Of a stretch of 64,000 nt of DNA, positions 1-9,144 are shown one piece after another. The stretch is from Akkermansiaceae bacterium (GTDB lineage Bacteria; Verrucomicrobiota; Verrucomicrobiia; Verrucomicrobiales; Akkermansiaceae): NCBI GenBank assembly GCA_029866215.1, contig JARWZU010000003.1, positions 40,724 to 104,723 on the forward strand, given 5' to 3'. The position numbers and the translations under genes are program-made. How positions within the stretch are numbered: position 1 is the first letter of the stretch; every line of letters starts with the position of its first letter. The notes beneath the pieces were generated by a model that ran no database searches, was not told the origin of the DNA, and worked only from the letters and a program-made list of their open reading frames with translations.

Positions 1-78
1 ATCGAGGACGCCGCCATCCGGCGGATCAATGGGACACCGCCCCATCCATAGTCCCTGCACCCGCCGCCGCCGCCGACA

Positions 79-345
79 GCCAATTCCCAGGCGCTGTCAG
101 TCAATTCCCAGCCGCTGTCAGTCAATTCCCAGGCGCTGTCAGCTCATTCCCAGGCGCTGTCAGTCAGTTCCCAAGTCCTGTCAGCCAATTCCCAGCCGCT
201 GTCAGCTCATTCCCAGGCGCTGTCAGTCAATTCCCAAGTCCTGTCAGCCAATTCCCAGGCGCTGTCAGCCAATTCCCAAGAGCTGTCAGCTCATTCGCAA
301 GTCCTGTTAGCCACTTTCCCGTTCCTGTCCATCGATTCCTCATCT
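79..345 (+). repeat. 21-bp tandem repeat array, about 12-13 units
   Basis: Units of the form CAATTCCCAGGCGCTGTCAGT repeat with a strict 21-bp period and decay toward the right edge. Because 21 is a multiple of three, plus-strand frames read as heptads (xNSQxLS, QSIPRRC or SQFPGAV depending on frame). The frame giving heptads NSQALSx ends at a TAG at 358 but is blocked on its left by a TAG at 49. The ORF-track frame has no recognisable domain. Heptad-coding 21-bp repeats also occur inside the AlbA_2 gene at 4.15-4.23 kb, so this could be the tail of a similar, decayed gene entering from the left. Coding status is unresolved. Confidence 0.85.
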
Positions 346-360
346 CTGTCAGTGATCTAG

Positions 361-666
361 CATTTCATAGCAGGCTCATTTTCATTCACTTAAGCCCTAT
401 TTCAGGCAATGTGACGCCGCTGTAACAAAGTTTTCCTTCGCTACCCAAGAGCAAATCGAAGCCTTCGCCGAGATGGAGCGCCTCCTCTCCGGTGCCCGCC
501 GCCTGCCTCCTCCATGCCGATGCCCCCGACGACACCAACGGCAAAGCAGCCCTCTTCGAGCACTTGCCGGCCACTGCCGATTGTAACGAATTCCCCGCTC
601 AAGCCGGAAATCCCCCTCAGCTGCAGGGTGGTCTTCAGCATGTCCGGGAAATTGAATCAGCTCGTG
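361..666. other. Intergenic spacer downstream of hsdR, possible gene remnants
   Basis: There is no convincing gene here. Short plus-strand stretches look coding-like (for example a frame reading ATQEQIEAFAEMERLLSG near 430-500) but stop codons and frame changes interrupt them. This fits a decayed gene continuing from the repeat array, or chance. No clear terminator hairpin was seen for hsdR, which ends at 667 on the minus strand. Confidence 0.4.
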
Positions 667-3621
667 CTACACTGCGACACCGTGGATGAAGGTGGCAACG
701 TAATCCACGACCTTTTCCAGAACGCGCTTCCGTGTGGGGCCGCGTTCTAGGATGCCCAGGGGCTTCTGGATCATTTCGATGATGTCGGGATCTGGGAGGG
801 GTTCTTGGCCGGTGTAGACGTAGCGGTCGATGACCTGTTTGAGCTTGTCAGCGTCTAGCTGTTCTTCCTTCACCAGTTGGTCGAAGGCGGCGGCGCGTTC
901 GATTTCCCAGAAATCCTCGAAGCTGTCGGGGATCTCGGCGGAGGTGTCTAGCTTCGGCAGGTTGCTGTCGATGAACTTCTCGATCAGCTCGCGCTTGCTG
1001 CGGAGTTCGAGGTCACCGGCGACGCTGTCGAGGATGAGCTTGCGAATGTTGGCCTGCTCGGCCTCGTCCGCGTCGTAGAGCCTTGCTAGCAGAGTGAGGA
1101 TGTATTGGACGTTGATCACGTCGCGGTGGATCAGCTCCAGCTCGAAGTCCACGTCGGCGAGGATGGAGGCTTTCTCCTTGGTGTTGTCGGTCTTGACCTT
1201 GTCGTAGAGATCCAGATAGGCGCTGCGGTAGTCGGCGAAGCGTTGGGCGGGCAGGGTCAAATCCCCGTCGTCGAACTCGGAGAAGGATTCGAGGATGTTC
1301 CGCAGGCGCATCAGCTCGCGGAAGATTTTCACGAACTTCAGCTCCTCCTCCTCGTCCTTCAGATCCTTCACGCTCTTCACCGTGGGGGTGAGCGCCAGCA
1401 GCTGCATCACGGCTTCGTTGAAGGCTTTGACGTATTCGTCATACGGCGGCACGAAGATCGTTTCCTTGGCATGGACATTGGAGAACAGCGCGATGGCCTC
1501 GTCGGTGCGCGCCTTGAGGTTGCGGAAGACCACGATGTTCCCTTGGCTCTTCACCTCGTTGATGATGCGGTTGGTGCGGCTGTAGGCTTGGACCAGCCCG
1601 TGGTAGCGGAGGTTCTTGTCCGCGTAGAGCGTGTTCAGCGTCTTGCTATCAAAGCCGGTGAGGAACATGTTCACCACCAGCAGGATGTCCACCTTCCGCT
1701 CCTTCACCTTCTTGGCAATGTCCTGATAGTAGTTGTAAAAACTCTGCGTGTCTTTCGTGGAGAAGTTGGTGGCAAACATCCCGTTGTAGTCGGAAATGAA
1801 GCCGTCGAGCTTCTCCCGCGTGTGCGGATTGCCGCCCTCGCCGCCGATGATCTCGCCGCCTTCGTCGAGGATGCCGTCGGCGTCCTTGTCCTCCTCGTTG
1901 CTGGTGTAGCTGAAAATGGTCGCCACTTTGAGCTTATGCTTCCCCTCCGCCTTCCGCTTGGCGAATAGCTCGTAATATTTGATCAACACGTCCACCGAAC
2001 TGACGCACATCATGGCGGTGAACTCCTTGTTGCGCGTCTTCACGGCGTGGTGGTCGATGATGTAATCGGTGATCTTCTCCAGCCGTGCCGGGGACTCCAT
2101 TAGCTCCTTGGTGTCGATCCCCTCCACCTCGATGTCCACCTCCGTGGCGGTGCCGGGCTTGCGCTTGTAGCGTCCCACGTATTCCACGGCGAATTTCAGC
2201 ACGTTCTCGTCCTTGATCGCATCCGTGATCACATAGCTGTGCAGCTTCTTGTGGAAGAGATCCTTGGTCGTGCGATTGACGCCGTTCCCTGAATTTTCAA
2301 CCACCCGATAGGGCGCGGGGTCTTCCGCCGCCATGCTGACGCCATAGGTTTCCGTCTTGTGCGACCGTGCCGCTTTCATCGGCGCCGCGTTCTCGGCGAA
2401 GATTGGTGTTCCCGTGAAGCCGAACATCTGGTGATTGCGGAAAAACTCCGTGATGCGCCGGTGCGTGTCGCCAAACTGACTGCGGTGGCACTCGTCGAAG
2501 ATGAAAATGATGCGCTCGTCCCGTAGCTTTTCCATCTGTGCCAGATACTGCGGCTTGCTGATGGCGGTGTTCAGCTTTTGCAGGGTGGTGACGATGAGCT
2601 TGGTGTCGTCAGTGAACTGCTGCACCAGCTTGCTGGTGTTGTTCGTGCTGTCCACGCTGCCTTTGCTGAAGCCGTTGAACTCTTTGATCGTCTGGTAATC
2701 CAGATCCTTCCGGTCCACGCAGAAGACGACTTTATAGACACTCGCTAGGCCGGTGATGATCTGCGCCGCTTTGAAGGACGTGAGCGTCTTGCCGCTGCCC
2801 GTGGTGTGCCAGACGTAGCCGTTCGGGTCGGTCTCCGGCGGATTGATCACCCGTTCCACGATTTTAACGGCGGCGTAGAACTGATACGGGCGCAGCACCA
2901 TCAGGATCTTGTCCGTCTCGTTGAGCACCGTGTATTTGCCAATCATCCCTCCCAGATGCTCCCGGTTCAGGAAAGCGGCGGTGAAGGCGGGTAGCTCGCG
3001 GATCGTCTTGTTGTCCTCGCTGGCCCAGTAAAAGGTCTGCTTGAAGGATTGTTTCCGGGCGTTGGCGTAATACTTCGTGTTCACCCCGTTGGAGATCACG
3101 AAGAGCTGGACGAAGTGAAACAGCCCCTGCGCGCTCCAGTAACTGTGCTTCTGATAGCGCTGGATCTGATTGAAGGCCTCCTTCATCTCCAGCCCGCGCC
3201 GCTTCAGCTCCATCTGCACCAGCGGCAGGCCGTTGACGAGGATGGTCACATCGTAGCGGTTCTTGTAGCTACCCTCGATGGCCACCTGCTGCGTCACTTG
3301 GTAAAGATTCCGCAGCGGATTCGCCGAATCGAAGAACTCCAGGTAAACCGTCTGCCCATCCTCCCGATCCAGCTTCATCCGGTCGCGCAAGGTCTTCGCC
3401 TTCTCGAAGACACCCGCCTTGCGGTTCAGGTGGTTCAGCACCTTGGAGAACTCGCCCGCCGTCAGCGCCAAGCCGTTGAAAGCCTCCAGTTGCGCTTTCA
3501 GGTTCGCCAGCATCGAAGCCTCATCCGTCACCGCCACCTTCGTGTAGCCCTGGCCGGTGAGCTGGGCCACGAGCTGGTCTTCCAGCACTTGTTCCGGCTG
3601 GGTCATGAGGTGGACTTGCAT
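667..3621 (-). CDS. hsdR: Type I restriction endonuclease subunit R (HsdR)
   Basis: This is the motor and nuclease subunit of a type I restriction-modification enzyme, which translocates DNA with ATP and cuts far from the recognition site. The 984-aa length suits HsdR. An N-terminal nuclease region carries the PD-(D/E)xK-like pair (YDVTILVNG then QMELKRRG, near residue 140). Next come a Walker A motif TTGSGKT (near 275), a DEAD-type box FIFDECHRSQFG (near 375), GFTGTPIF, and a second helicase lobe with FLTGFDSK and QAYSRTNR. It is the last gene of the hsdM-hsdS-AlbA_2-hsdR cluster, 170 bp after the AlbA_2 gene. The start could be 3621 or the internal ATG at 3606. It appears intact. Confidence 0.95.
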   Translation of the reverse strand: MQVHLMTQPEQVLEDQLVAQLTGQGYTKVAVTDEASMLANLKAQLEAFNGLALTAGEFSKVLNHLNRKAGVFEKAKTLRDRMKLDREDGQTVYLEFFDSANPLRNLYQVTQQVAIEGSYKNRYDVTILVNGLPLVQMELKRRGLEMKEAFNQIQRYQKHSYWSAQGLFHFVQLFVISNGVNTKYYANARKQSFKQTFYWASEDNKTIRELPAFTAAFLNREHLGGMIGKYTVLNETDKILMVLRPYQFYAAVKIVERVINPPETDPNGYVWHTTGSGKTLTSFKAAQIITGLASVYKVVFCVDRKDLDYQTIKEFNGFSKGSVDSTNNTSKLVQQFTDDTKLIVTTLQKLNTAISKPQYLAQMEKLRDERIIFIFDECHRSQFGDTHRRITEFFRNHQMFGFTGTPIFAENAAPMKAARSHKTETYGVSMAAEDPAPYRVVENSGNGVNRTTKDLFHKKLHSYVITDAIKDENVLKFAVEYVGRYKRKPGTATEVDIEVEGIDTKELMESPARLEKITDYIIDHHAVKTRNKEFTAMMCVSSVDVLIKYYELFAKRKAEGKHKLKVATIFSYTSNEEDKDADGILDEGGEIIGGEGGNPHTREKLDGFISDYNGMFATNFSTKDTQSFYNYYQDIAKKVKERKVDILLVVNMFLTGFDSKTLNTLYADKNLRYHGLVQAYSRTNRIINEVKSQGNIVVFRNLKARTDEAIALFSNVHAKETIFVPPYDEYVKAFNEAVMQLLALTPTVKSVKDLKDEEEELKFVKIFRELMRLRNILESFSEFDDGDLTLPAQRFADYRSAYLDLYDKVKTDNTKEKASILADVDFELELIHRDVINVQYILTLLARLYDADEAEQANIRKLILDSVAGDLELRSKRELIEKFIDSNLPKLDTSAEIPDSFEDFWEIERAAAFDQLVKEEQLDADKLKQVIDRYVYTGQEPLPDPDIIEMIQKPLGILERGPTRKRVLEKVVDYVATFIHGVAV

Positions 3622-3791
3622 ATGAGGGGGCTTATTGGGCGTCGAGTTTGCTTATTTTGGCGAAAGTTTGCTTAGCTAGGGGAGATTCAGGTGGTTTTTT
3701 CAAAAACGATTGAAATTCAGTGATTTATGATCTTCCCTTAAAATGCTCTCATGGATTCTTAAAGCGATGGAGTACCAGTCATTTCCATCGG

Positions 3792-5765
3792 TCATGCTTT
3801 GGTGTAGGCTTGTTTTTCGTGGTTGGGCGTGTCCGGAAATGCCCTGCGCAACCGCTGTTCCTTGCACAGCTTGGAAAGATAATCTTGCCTGAGTGTTCGC
3901 TCCCCACGATTCAGAATCTGGGCCAGAGATCGAATGGTGATGTAGTGGCCTTCACAGAGATTCACGATGATTTCCTCAAGCGCCTTTTTTTCCATCCATT
4001 TTTTCTCCCGCGGCTGGGCCGCGATGACCTCAAGACCCGCCCGGAATTCGGGGACCAGCAACTCGATCGAGTCCACAAACGGAAGGTGGAACTGGCTGGC
4101 GATCAAACGCCCGGACTGATCCCGGTTTGGGACCTCCCGGGTTGGAGAAATTGTAGAGCTGCCCAGGCTAATTGTGGAGCTCGCGGAGGAAATTGTAGAG
4201 CTGTCAGCGGAAATTGTAGAGCTGCCTGAGCCGAAAACGTCGTCAGGACTGGTGGCGTCCACCTGGGTGAAACGGTAAACCGCCCCGCGTCCGCTGCCAG
4301 TGAGACTCAGGAAAACCTTGTCCACCAGCAACCGGAGCACCTTGCTCACGTCCGAAGGGTGCAAATTGCTCAACTCGCACAGCCGAGCGTGGGTCAACCG
4401 TCCCTCCGACAGAGTGATGGCGAGGGCGAGCTGGGCATTTTTTCCCAGCTCCACGAACGCCGCACCGTAGGAAATCCGTAGGACGTCCAAAATCCCCGGA
4501 TCGAACAGGTCCAGCATGTGCAACTCCAATATCGTCCGGTTGTTCGGCTCCATTTCCTCGCGGATGAGCGGCTTGCGCCAATGCCGGGAGGCCCAGCCGG
4601 CGAGGATCTTTTGCAATCCGGTTCCGGCCTGCTCGCCAATGTTCACGTAGCGGAACATCTCGTGGAGTGTCCGGTTCCGGCAGTCCGATTCATAGCCTTC
4701 CACCGCCGTCTCGATTGGGATGCGCATCAGGCCTGGATTGAGGAAACCGAACATGTCCGGTCGCTTCACGACGTAGATCTTCGCCCGGTCCCGGTAATCC
4801 GCGTGAACCAGCACGTTTGCGAGCGCCTCGCGGAGCGCCACATGCACGGGAGAATCCTCCTGCCGCAGGCCGTCTACCACTTGAAAGGGCACCTTGAGGT
4901 CCGCCGTGAGCTTGGGGTAAACTTTGAGGTAGAAACTGTAGAGGTTGCCGGCCCAGGTGCCGTCGAAGGTCACGCGATCGATCCAGCGCTTGTCCGACTT
5001 CGACTCCGGGCGCTCCATGTAATCCAGGAGGAAATTCGGAAACACTTCCCGGATCGACCGGTGGGCACCGAACATCAGCAAGCCAGCCTTGGTGAGCCCT
5101 TCGCGCCCGGTTTCCCGGTCTCGCTTCCAGCCGCCGATCGCTCTGAGGAATTCCACGTCGTCCAAGCCGCTCCAGACGTGGCCGGGATTTAGATTTGTGT
5201 GCGTCTGGCGGTAAATCTTGAGCGTGCCGGAATCCAGATCCGCCATGGTGTAGTCCGGCAGCAACTCGTCATCCAAACTGTCGTGCTGCTGCTCCGCCAG
5301 CATCAGCTTCACGTCGTCATCGCTCATTCGCTGGTCGCCCTCGTGAAGGCGACGGTAGCAGTGGCCGCCGAGCGGATTGCCATCTAGATAGACCGGGCGC
5401 TGCCGCCGCGAGGCGCGCGGGATCTCCACCGCAATGAGCGTGTGGCCGTCGATCTCCAGCGTCCGCGCGGATTCGTTGGTCAGCAGGTTGAAGCTCACCT
5501 TGCCGGGGTTGTTCGCCGTGTCGAACAAGTCCTTGAGGATCTTGTCCGGATTCTTAATCGAGTGGAAAACGAAGGTTCCGCCTTTCTCCTTCACGCCGAG
5601 CAGCACGACGCCGCCGTTGGTGTTCGCCATGGCGGCGTAACTCTTCCAGAAATCGCGGGGCAACTCGCCCTTGCCGTCCTGCCCCGCCGCCAGCTTGCAC
5701 TCGAGTTCGCAGGACTCGCGCAAGGTTTCGAGGTCAGAGGTGGATTGGAGGGTGATGGGGAGCAT
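3792..5765 (-). CDS. AlbA_2/Schlafen-type ATP-binding regulator in the type I R-M operon
   Basis: 657 aa. The N-terminus has an AlbA_2 (Schlafen AlbA) domain (ESCELECKLA, then AMANTNGGVVLLGV, residues 15-60). A central ATPase-like region follows (LREALANVLVHADYRDR and GTGLQKIL). Then come a winged-helix segment (about 440-500), four heptads SSTIS (about 512-540), and a C-terminal winged helix (LAQILNRGERTLRQDYLSKL) ending NHEKQAYTKA. Such proteins are usually annotated as putative DNA- or RNA-binding regulators and are recurrent passengers in hsd operons. Whether they regulate, or add an anti-phage function, is inference. It starts 18 bp after hsdS, so it is probably cotranscribed. The annotated ATG fits the domain start. 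Confidence 0.85.
   Translation of the reverse strand: MLPITLQSTSDLETLRESCELECKLAAGQDGKGELPRDFWKSYAAMANTNGGVVLLGVKEKGGTFVFHSIKNPDKILKDLFDTANNPGKVSFNLLTNESARTLEIDGHTLIAVEIPRASRRQRPVYLDGNPLGGHCYRRLHEGDQRMSDDDVKLMLAEQQHDSLDDELLPDYTMADLDSGTLKIYRQTHTNLNPGHVWSGLDDVEFLRAIGGWKRDRETGREGLTKAGLLMFGAHRSIREVFPNFLLDYMERPESKSDKRWIDRVTFDGTWAGNLYSFYLKVYPKLTADLKVPFQVVDGLRQEDSPVHVALREALANVLVHADYRDRAKIYVVKRPDMFGFLNPGLMRIPIETAVEGYESDCRNRTLHEMFRYVNIGEQAGTGLQKILAGWASRHWRKPLIREEMEPNNRTILELHMLDLFDPGILDVLRISYGAAFVELGKNAQLALAITLSEGRLTHARLCELSNLHPSDVSKVLRLLVDKVFLSLTGSGRGAVYRFTQVDATSPDDVFGSGSSTISADSSTISSASSTISLGSSTISPTREVPNRDQSGRLIASQFHLPFVDSIELLVPEFRAGLEVIAAQPREKKWMEKKALEEIIVNLCEGHYITIRSLAQILNRGERTLRQDYLSKLCKEQRLRRAFPDTPNHEKQAYTKA
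4148..4232 (-). repeat. Four 21-bp in-frame repeats coding for SSTIS heptads
   Basis: Within the AlbA_2 gene, units like ATTGTAGAGCTGTCAGCGGAA (plus strand) repeat four times at 21 bp and encode heptads of the pattern SSTISxx between the two winged-helix regions. In-frame repeats of this kind can change copy number without breaking the frame and so alter linker length. Confidence 0.85.
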
Positions 5766-5783
5766 CGTCGCTAACGGATAGAA

Positions 5784-7016
5784 TCATACAAACATCTGCT
5801 GCAACAGCCCTTTCTTGAAGGTTTGGGTGTGGCTGATCTGCGAGGAAACGCTTTCGATCTTGCGGTCGAGCGCGGTGAGAAAGTTGGCGATCTTGGTTTG
5901 TTCGGGGATCGACGGGAACCCAAACTTGAACTTCTTTAGGTCGCTTCCATTGATGGAGTTGATCGTGGCTCCGAGATTGATGTGAACATATCGTTTATAC
6001 GTATCAGTCTGCAAAAGCTGGAACACGAATCGGTTCTGTCCTCCTCTTAGAACTGTCATGAATGCACCGTGAGTTGAAGAAGGTCCGCCTTCAGGAATGA
6101 TTGCGTTCTTCCCAATCAAATTTTTTGAGCCGTTTCGCACACAGATTAAAATGTCATCAGGTCGGGACATGTTCCACTCGTTCACTTCAACTTTCACAAA
6201 CACGTTATCATCGAAGACGATTTGACCATTTTGCACATTCGAGGAACGAAGGACCAATAAGCCATCTGGTGCCACATTTTCAGGAGTGTAAGTCAACCCG
6301 CTGACGAGTTCGCACACCTCCCCCAGCGTCTTCTCCTCCCACTCGGGGAAGTCGTTGCCGTGGTCGTCTTTGAAGCGGAGGGCTTGGGTGAAGAGCTGTT
6401 GCATCACGCCCTTCTTGTAGTCCTCCAGCAGGGCTTTCTTTTGGCTCAGTTGCCCAATCCGCCCATCCACATCCGTCAAGAATTCCGCGATCTTCCGCTG
6501 CTCGGGGAGCGTGGGATAGCTGAGCGGTATCTGCACAAAGACTTTTGATTTGATGCCCTTGGCTGTTGACCCTGTTCCTTTAGCGTCAATGGCTTTTTGA
6601 GCCGTTTCCGATCTCAACAAGTGAAAGAGGAACACTGAATGGCATCGCGATGAATCAGCTTGAAGCGTGATAATGCGCTGGCCTAGCGCGTAACGCCCGG
6701 AGGATGGATACAACGCTACATTTCCAAGCGGAGCTTCGGTCGTGAACAAGACGTCGTCCGCCTGTGGTATCCCTCTTCTCATCCACATGTCGTATTGATC
6801 TTCCTCAATGTATTCATCGGCGGTAAAATCCAGATAGCCTTCCCTCACGTTCCTGGCGGTGATCAACGGAACCCCACTGTCGGCTTTCGGCGGAGCTTTA
6901 CCTCTATAGTCGATAACTTTTTTCAGTTGCTCGGAAATCGTGCTGACTTCCCACTCTCCCTTAAATCCAGGAAACCGGAGCTCTGGCACATGCTGCTGTT
7001 CGGTCCTCGCAGTCAT
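5784..7016 (-). CDS. hsdS: Type I R-M specificity subunit (HsdS)
   Basis: This is the DNA-recognition subunit shared by the methylase and nuclease forms. About 410 aa hold two target-recognition domains, each followed by a conserved helical spacer with the family signature (PTLPEQRKIAEFLTDVDGRI near residue 185, PSIPEQTKIANFLTALDRKI near 380). The two halves are parallel in design but differ in sequence, implying a bipartite asymmetric target. I prefer the ATG at 7016 (TGATG overlap with the hsdM stop) over the GTG at 7019 used in the ORF track. Overlap with hsdM implies translational coupling. The target sequence cannot be read from the protein alone. Confidence 0.93.
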   Translation of the reverse strand: MTARTEQQHVPELRFPGFKGEWEVSTISEQLKKVIDYRGKAPPKADSGVPLITARNVREGYLDFTADEYIEEDQYDMWMRRGIPQADDVLFTTEAPLGNVALYPSSGRYALGQRIITLQADSSRCHSVFLFHLLRSETAQKAIDAKGTGSTAKGIKSKVFVQIPLSYPTLPEQRKIAEFLTDVDGRIGQLSQKKALLEDYKKGVMQQLFTQALRFKDDHGNDFPEWEEKTLGEVCELVSGLTYTPENVAPDGLLVLRSSNVQNGQIVFDDNVFVKVEVNEWNMSRPDDILICVRNGSKNLIGKNAIIPEGGPSSTHGAFMTVLRGGQNRFVFQLLQTDTYKRYVHINLGATINSINGSDLKKFKFGFPSIPEQTKIANFLTALDRKIESVSSQISHTQTFKKGLLQQMFV

Positions 7017-8584
7017 CACAGTGGCGTTTTGATTCCCAGTTCCGCACAGAAACTAGCGATGAACTGATTCGTTCTCGACATTTCGCTCTCTAAAGCCGTG
7101 AGCTTTGATGCAATCTCATCCAGATTGATTGAATCCTCTTTGTCGAAGGTATCGACGAAACGCGGGATGTTCAGGTTGTAGTCGTTTTCCTCCACCTCGC
7201 TCTGCTCGGCGACGTGGCTGAACTTGGCGATGCTCTCCCGTTTCTGATAGGTGCTGACGATGCGCTCGATGTGCTCGGGACGGAGCTTATTTTGGTTGCC
7301 CACCTTTTCAAACCCTTGGCTGGCGTCGATGAAGAGGATGTCATCGGGGTTCTCGCGCTGCTTTTTGAAGACGAGAACGCAGGTGGGAATGCCAGCACCG
7401 TAGAAGATATTGGCCGGAAGGCCGATGACGGCATCGAGGTAGTTGCAATCCTCGATGAGGTAGCGGCGGATGTGCCCCTCCGCACCGCCACGGAACAAGA
7501 CGCCGTGCGGCAGGACGCAGGCCATGGTGGCGCCGCTGTCCAGGTGGTGGACCATGTGCTGGACGAAGGCGAAGTCGGCCTTGGTCTTGGGGGCCAGCTT
7601 GCCATAGGCGCTGAAGCGGTCGTCGCTCTCATGGATGGCGCTGGCGGACCAGTCGGCGGAGAAGGGCGGATTGGCGACGATGGCCTCGAAGCGCAGGTCG
7701 GCGTGCTCAGGCGCGGGATGCTCCAGGGTGTCCTCGTTCTTCAGGTCGAAGCGCTGATAATGCACGCCGTGCAGGATCATGTTCATGCGGGCGAGGTTGT
7801 AGGTGGTGGGGTTCATCTCCTGCCCGTAGAAGTGGCCCACATCCTCAACCTCCTTCGCCACGCGCAGCAGCAGGGAGCCAGAGCCGCAGGTGGGGTCATA
7901 GACGCTCTTGAGCTTCTTTTTCCCGGTGGTGACGATCTTCGCCAGAATGGTGCTGACCTCCTGCGGCGTGTAGAACTCGCCGGCCTTTTTCCCCGCACCG
8001 CTGGCGAACTGCCCGATGAGGTATTCATAGGCATCCCCCAGCACGTCGGCCTCAGTATCGGCGAGGCGGAAGTCGATCTTGTCGAGGTGGGCGAGAACCT
8101 TGGCGATGAGTTCGTTTTTCTGGTTCTCGGTTTTCCCGAGCTTGGACGAGCCGAGATCGAGATCCTCGAACAGCCCCTCGAAGTCATCCTCGCTGGCGTG
8201 GCCCATGGTGCTGGCCTCGATGTGCTTGAGGACGGCGGTGAGGTCTTCGAGGATGAAGTTGTCGGTCTTCTGGGCGCCTTTTCCCGCCACCTTGGAGAAG
8301 AGTTCGGTGGGTTTCAGGAAGTAGCCGAGGCGTTCGATGGCCTCCTCCTTGATGGCGGCGAGCAATTCAGAGCCCTTTTTCGTGGTTTCGTCGATGAAGT
8401 CGAACTTGATGCCGTCGTGCTTCAAGATCTCATCCGCGAAGAGGTGCATCCGCTCGGAGAGGTATTTGTAGAAGATGAAGCCGAGGATGTAGTCGCGGAA
8501 CTCATCCGCGCCCATTTTACCGCGGAGGGTATTGGCGATGTTCCAGAGCTGGGTTTGGAGGGTCTTCTTGTGGTCTTCGGACAT
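7016..8584 (-). CDS. hsdM: Type I R-M DNA methyltransferase subunit (HsdM)
   Basis: This N6-adenine methyltransferase of 522 aa has an N-terminal helical HsdM_N domain (TLQTQLWNIANTLRG, FYKYLSERMH). The catalytic domain contains the SAM motif VYDPTCGSGSLLL (near residue 225) and the catalytic NPPF (EAIVANPPFSADW, near 310). Residues such as GEFYTPQEVS before the SAM motif are typical of the family. It is the first gene of the operon and is followed by hsdS with a TGATG overlap. It appears complete. Long opposite-strand ORFs here, including a 481-aa one, are GC-driven shadows. Confidence 0.96.
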   Translation of the reverse strand: MSEDHKKTLQTQLWNIANTLRGKMGADEFRDYILGFIFYKYLSERMHLFADEILKHDGIKFDFIDETTKKGSELLAAIKEEAIERLGYFLKPTELFSKVAGKGAQKTDNFILEDLTAVLKHIEASTMGHASEDDFEGLFEDLDLGSSKLGKTENQKNELIAKVLAHLDKIDFRLADTEADVLGDAYEYLIGQFASGAGKKAGEFYTPQEVSTILAKIVTTGKKKLKSVYDPTCGSGSLLLRVAKEVEDVGHFYGQEMNPTTYNLARMNMILHGVHYQRFDLKNEDTLEHPAPEHADLRFEAIVANPPFSADWSASAIHESDDRFSAYGKLAPKTKADFAFVQHMVHHLDSGATMACVLPHGVLFRGGAEGHIRRYLIEDCNYLDAVIGLPANIFYGAGIPTCVLVFKKQRENPDDILFIDASQGFEKVGNQNKLRPEHIERIVSTYQKRESIAKFSHVAEQSEVEENDYNLNIPRFVDTFDKEDSINLDEIASKLTALESEMSRTNQFIASFCAELGIKTPL

Positions 8585-8903
8585 AAAAATTGGATATCGG
8601 ATGCTCCCACTTTAGCAGCAGGCGTGGGACAAATAGGGGGATACGCTCAAAAAATCTGAAAGAAGTTTCACTTTTGGAGAATTTCAAACCCTGTGTGCCG
8701 TGATCGTTCACCTTTGAGCATCTGCCTCAAGGAAAATTCTAACATTCATGAGCGGATCCGGGGTTGGATTTGGCTGGGGATTTCTCGCTTCCACGAGGTG
8801 GTCTCAGGGATAGCTCGGGTGGCAGATGGGGCCGGTGCGACGCAGGCGGCGTGCGCGGAGGCCTCAATGGCTGATACGGAGGCGAAATTGCCCACCTGCA
8901 GGA
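8585..8903. other. Intergenic region upstream of hsdM
   Basis: This is the left part of the 560-bp divergent spacer between hsdM and the TonB receptor gene. It must hold the hsd promoter, but I could not fix a -10/-35 pair. A 110-aa plus-strand ORF (8693-9025) spans it but resembles no protein, and its right half runs through the conserved element at 8904-9041. Confidence 0.5.
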
Positions 8904-9041
8904 AGGAATTTGAAATTCAGCACTCTCTCACCCAATGGGTGAACCCGTTAGGCATTGGTTTTCGTTTTCAAACGCCGACACGATCAGCACTTGTGCTCCT
9001 CGGCATCAATTTCAACGGCGGATGAGAGGTAAAAATAACGT
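8904..9041 (-). repeat. Conserved intergenic element, copy A (candidate structured RNA)
   Basis: Read on the minus strand, this stretch aligns over about 130 bp with 44121-44250 on the plus strand. Shared blocks include GTCGGCGTTTGAA, a GAAAAC block and GTTCACCCA. Hairpins here are AGCAC-AA-GTGCT inside GCCGA...TCGGC, CGTTT-GA-AAACG, and TCACCCA-T-TGGGTGA. Several substitutions between copies keep pairing or turn it into a G-T wobble, although some pairs are lost. Placement between divergent genes argues against a simple terminator. Its function is unknown. Confidence 0.7.
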
Positions 9042-9144
9042 CACTCATTGTGCGCTGGTCTGATCTGATGCGAGCAAACGCGCGCTGCCTCATTTTCTAC
9101 TAAGATCTTACGGGGACATCCGTTTCTACTTCATCACGGTCACA

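Noticed and set aside
29-310. 93-aa ORF IPRRCQSIPSRCQ... as a gene
   Set aside because: It is one of three open frames through a 21-bp tandem repeat; no domain, and other frames are equally open.
1105-1968. 287-aa plus-strand ORF opposite hsdR
   Set aside because: Valine/leucine-rich reverse-frame shadow of the conserved HsdR sequence.
7214-8659. 481-aa plus-strand ORF opposite hsdM
   Set aside because: Shadow of hsdM with low-complexity content typical of the reverse frame of a GC-rich gene.
8693-9025. 110-aa ORF upstream of the TonB receptor gene
   Set aside because: Its right half lies in the conserved non-coding element and the protein has no features.
9046-9144. Cobalamin or other riboswitch before the TonB receptor
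   Set aside because: No conserved box of the B12 element or other riboswitch could be found.
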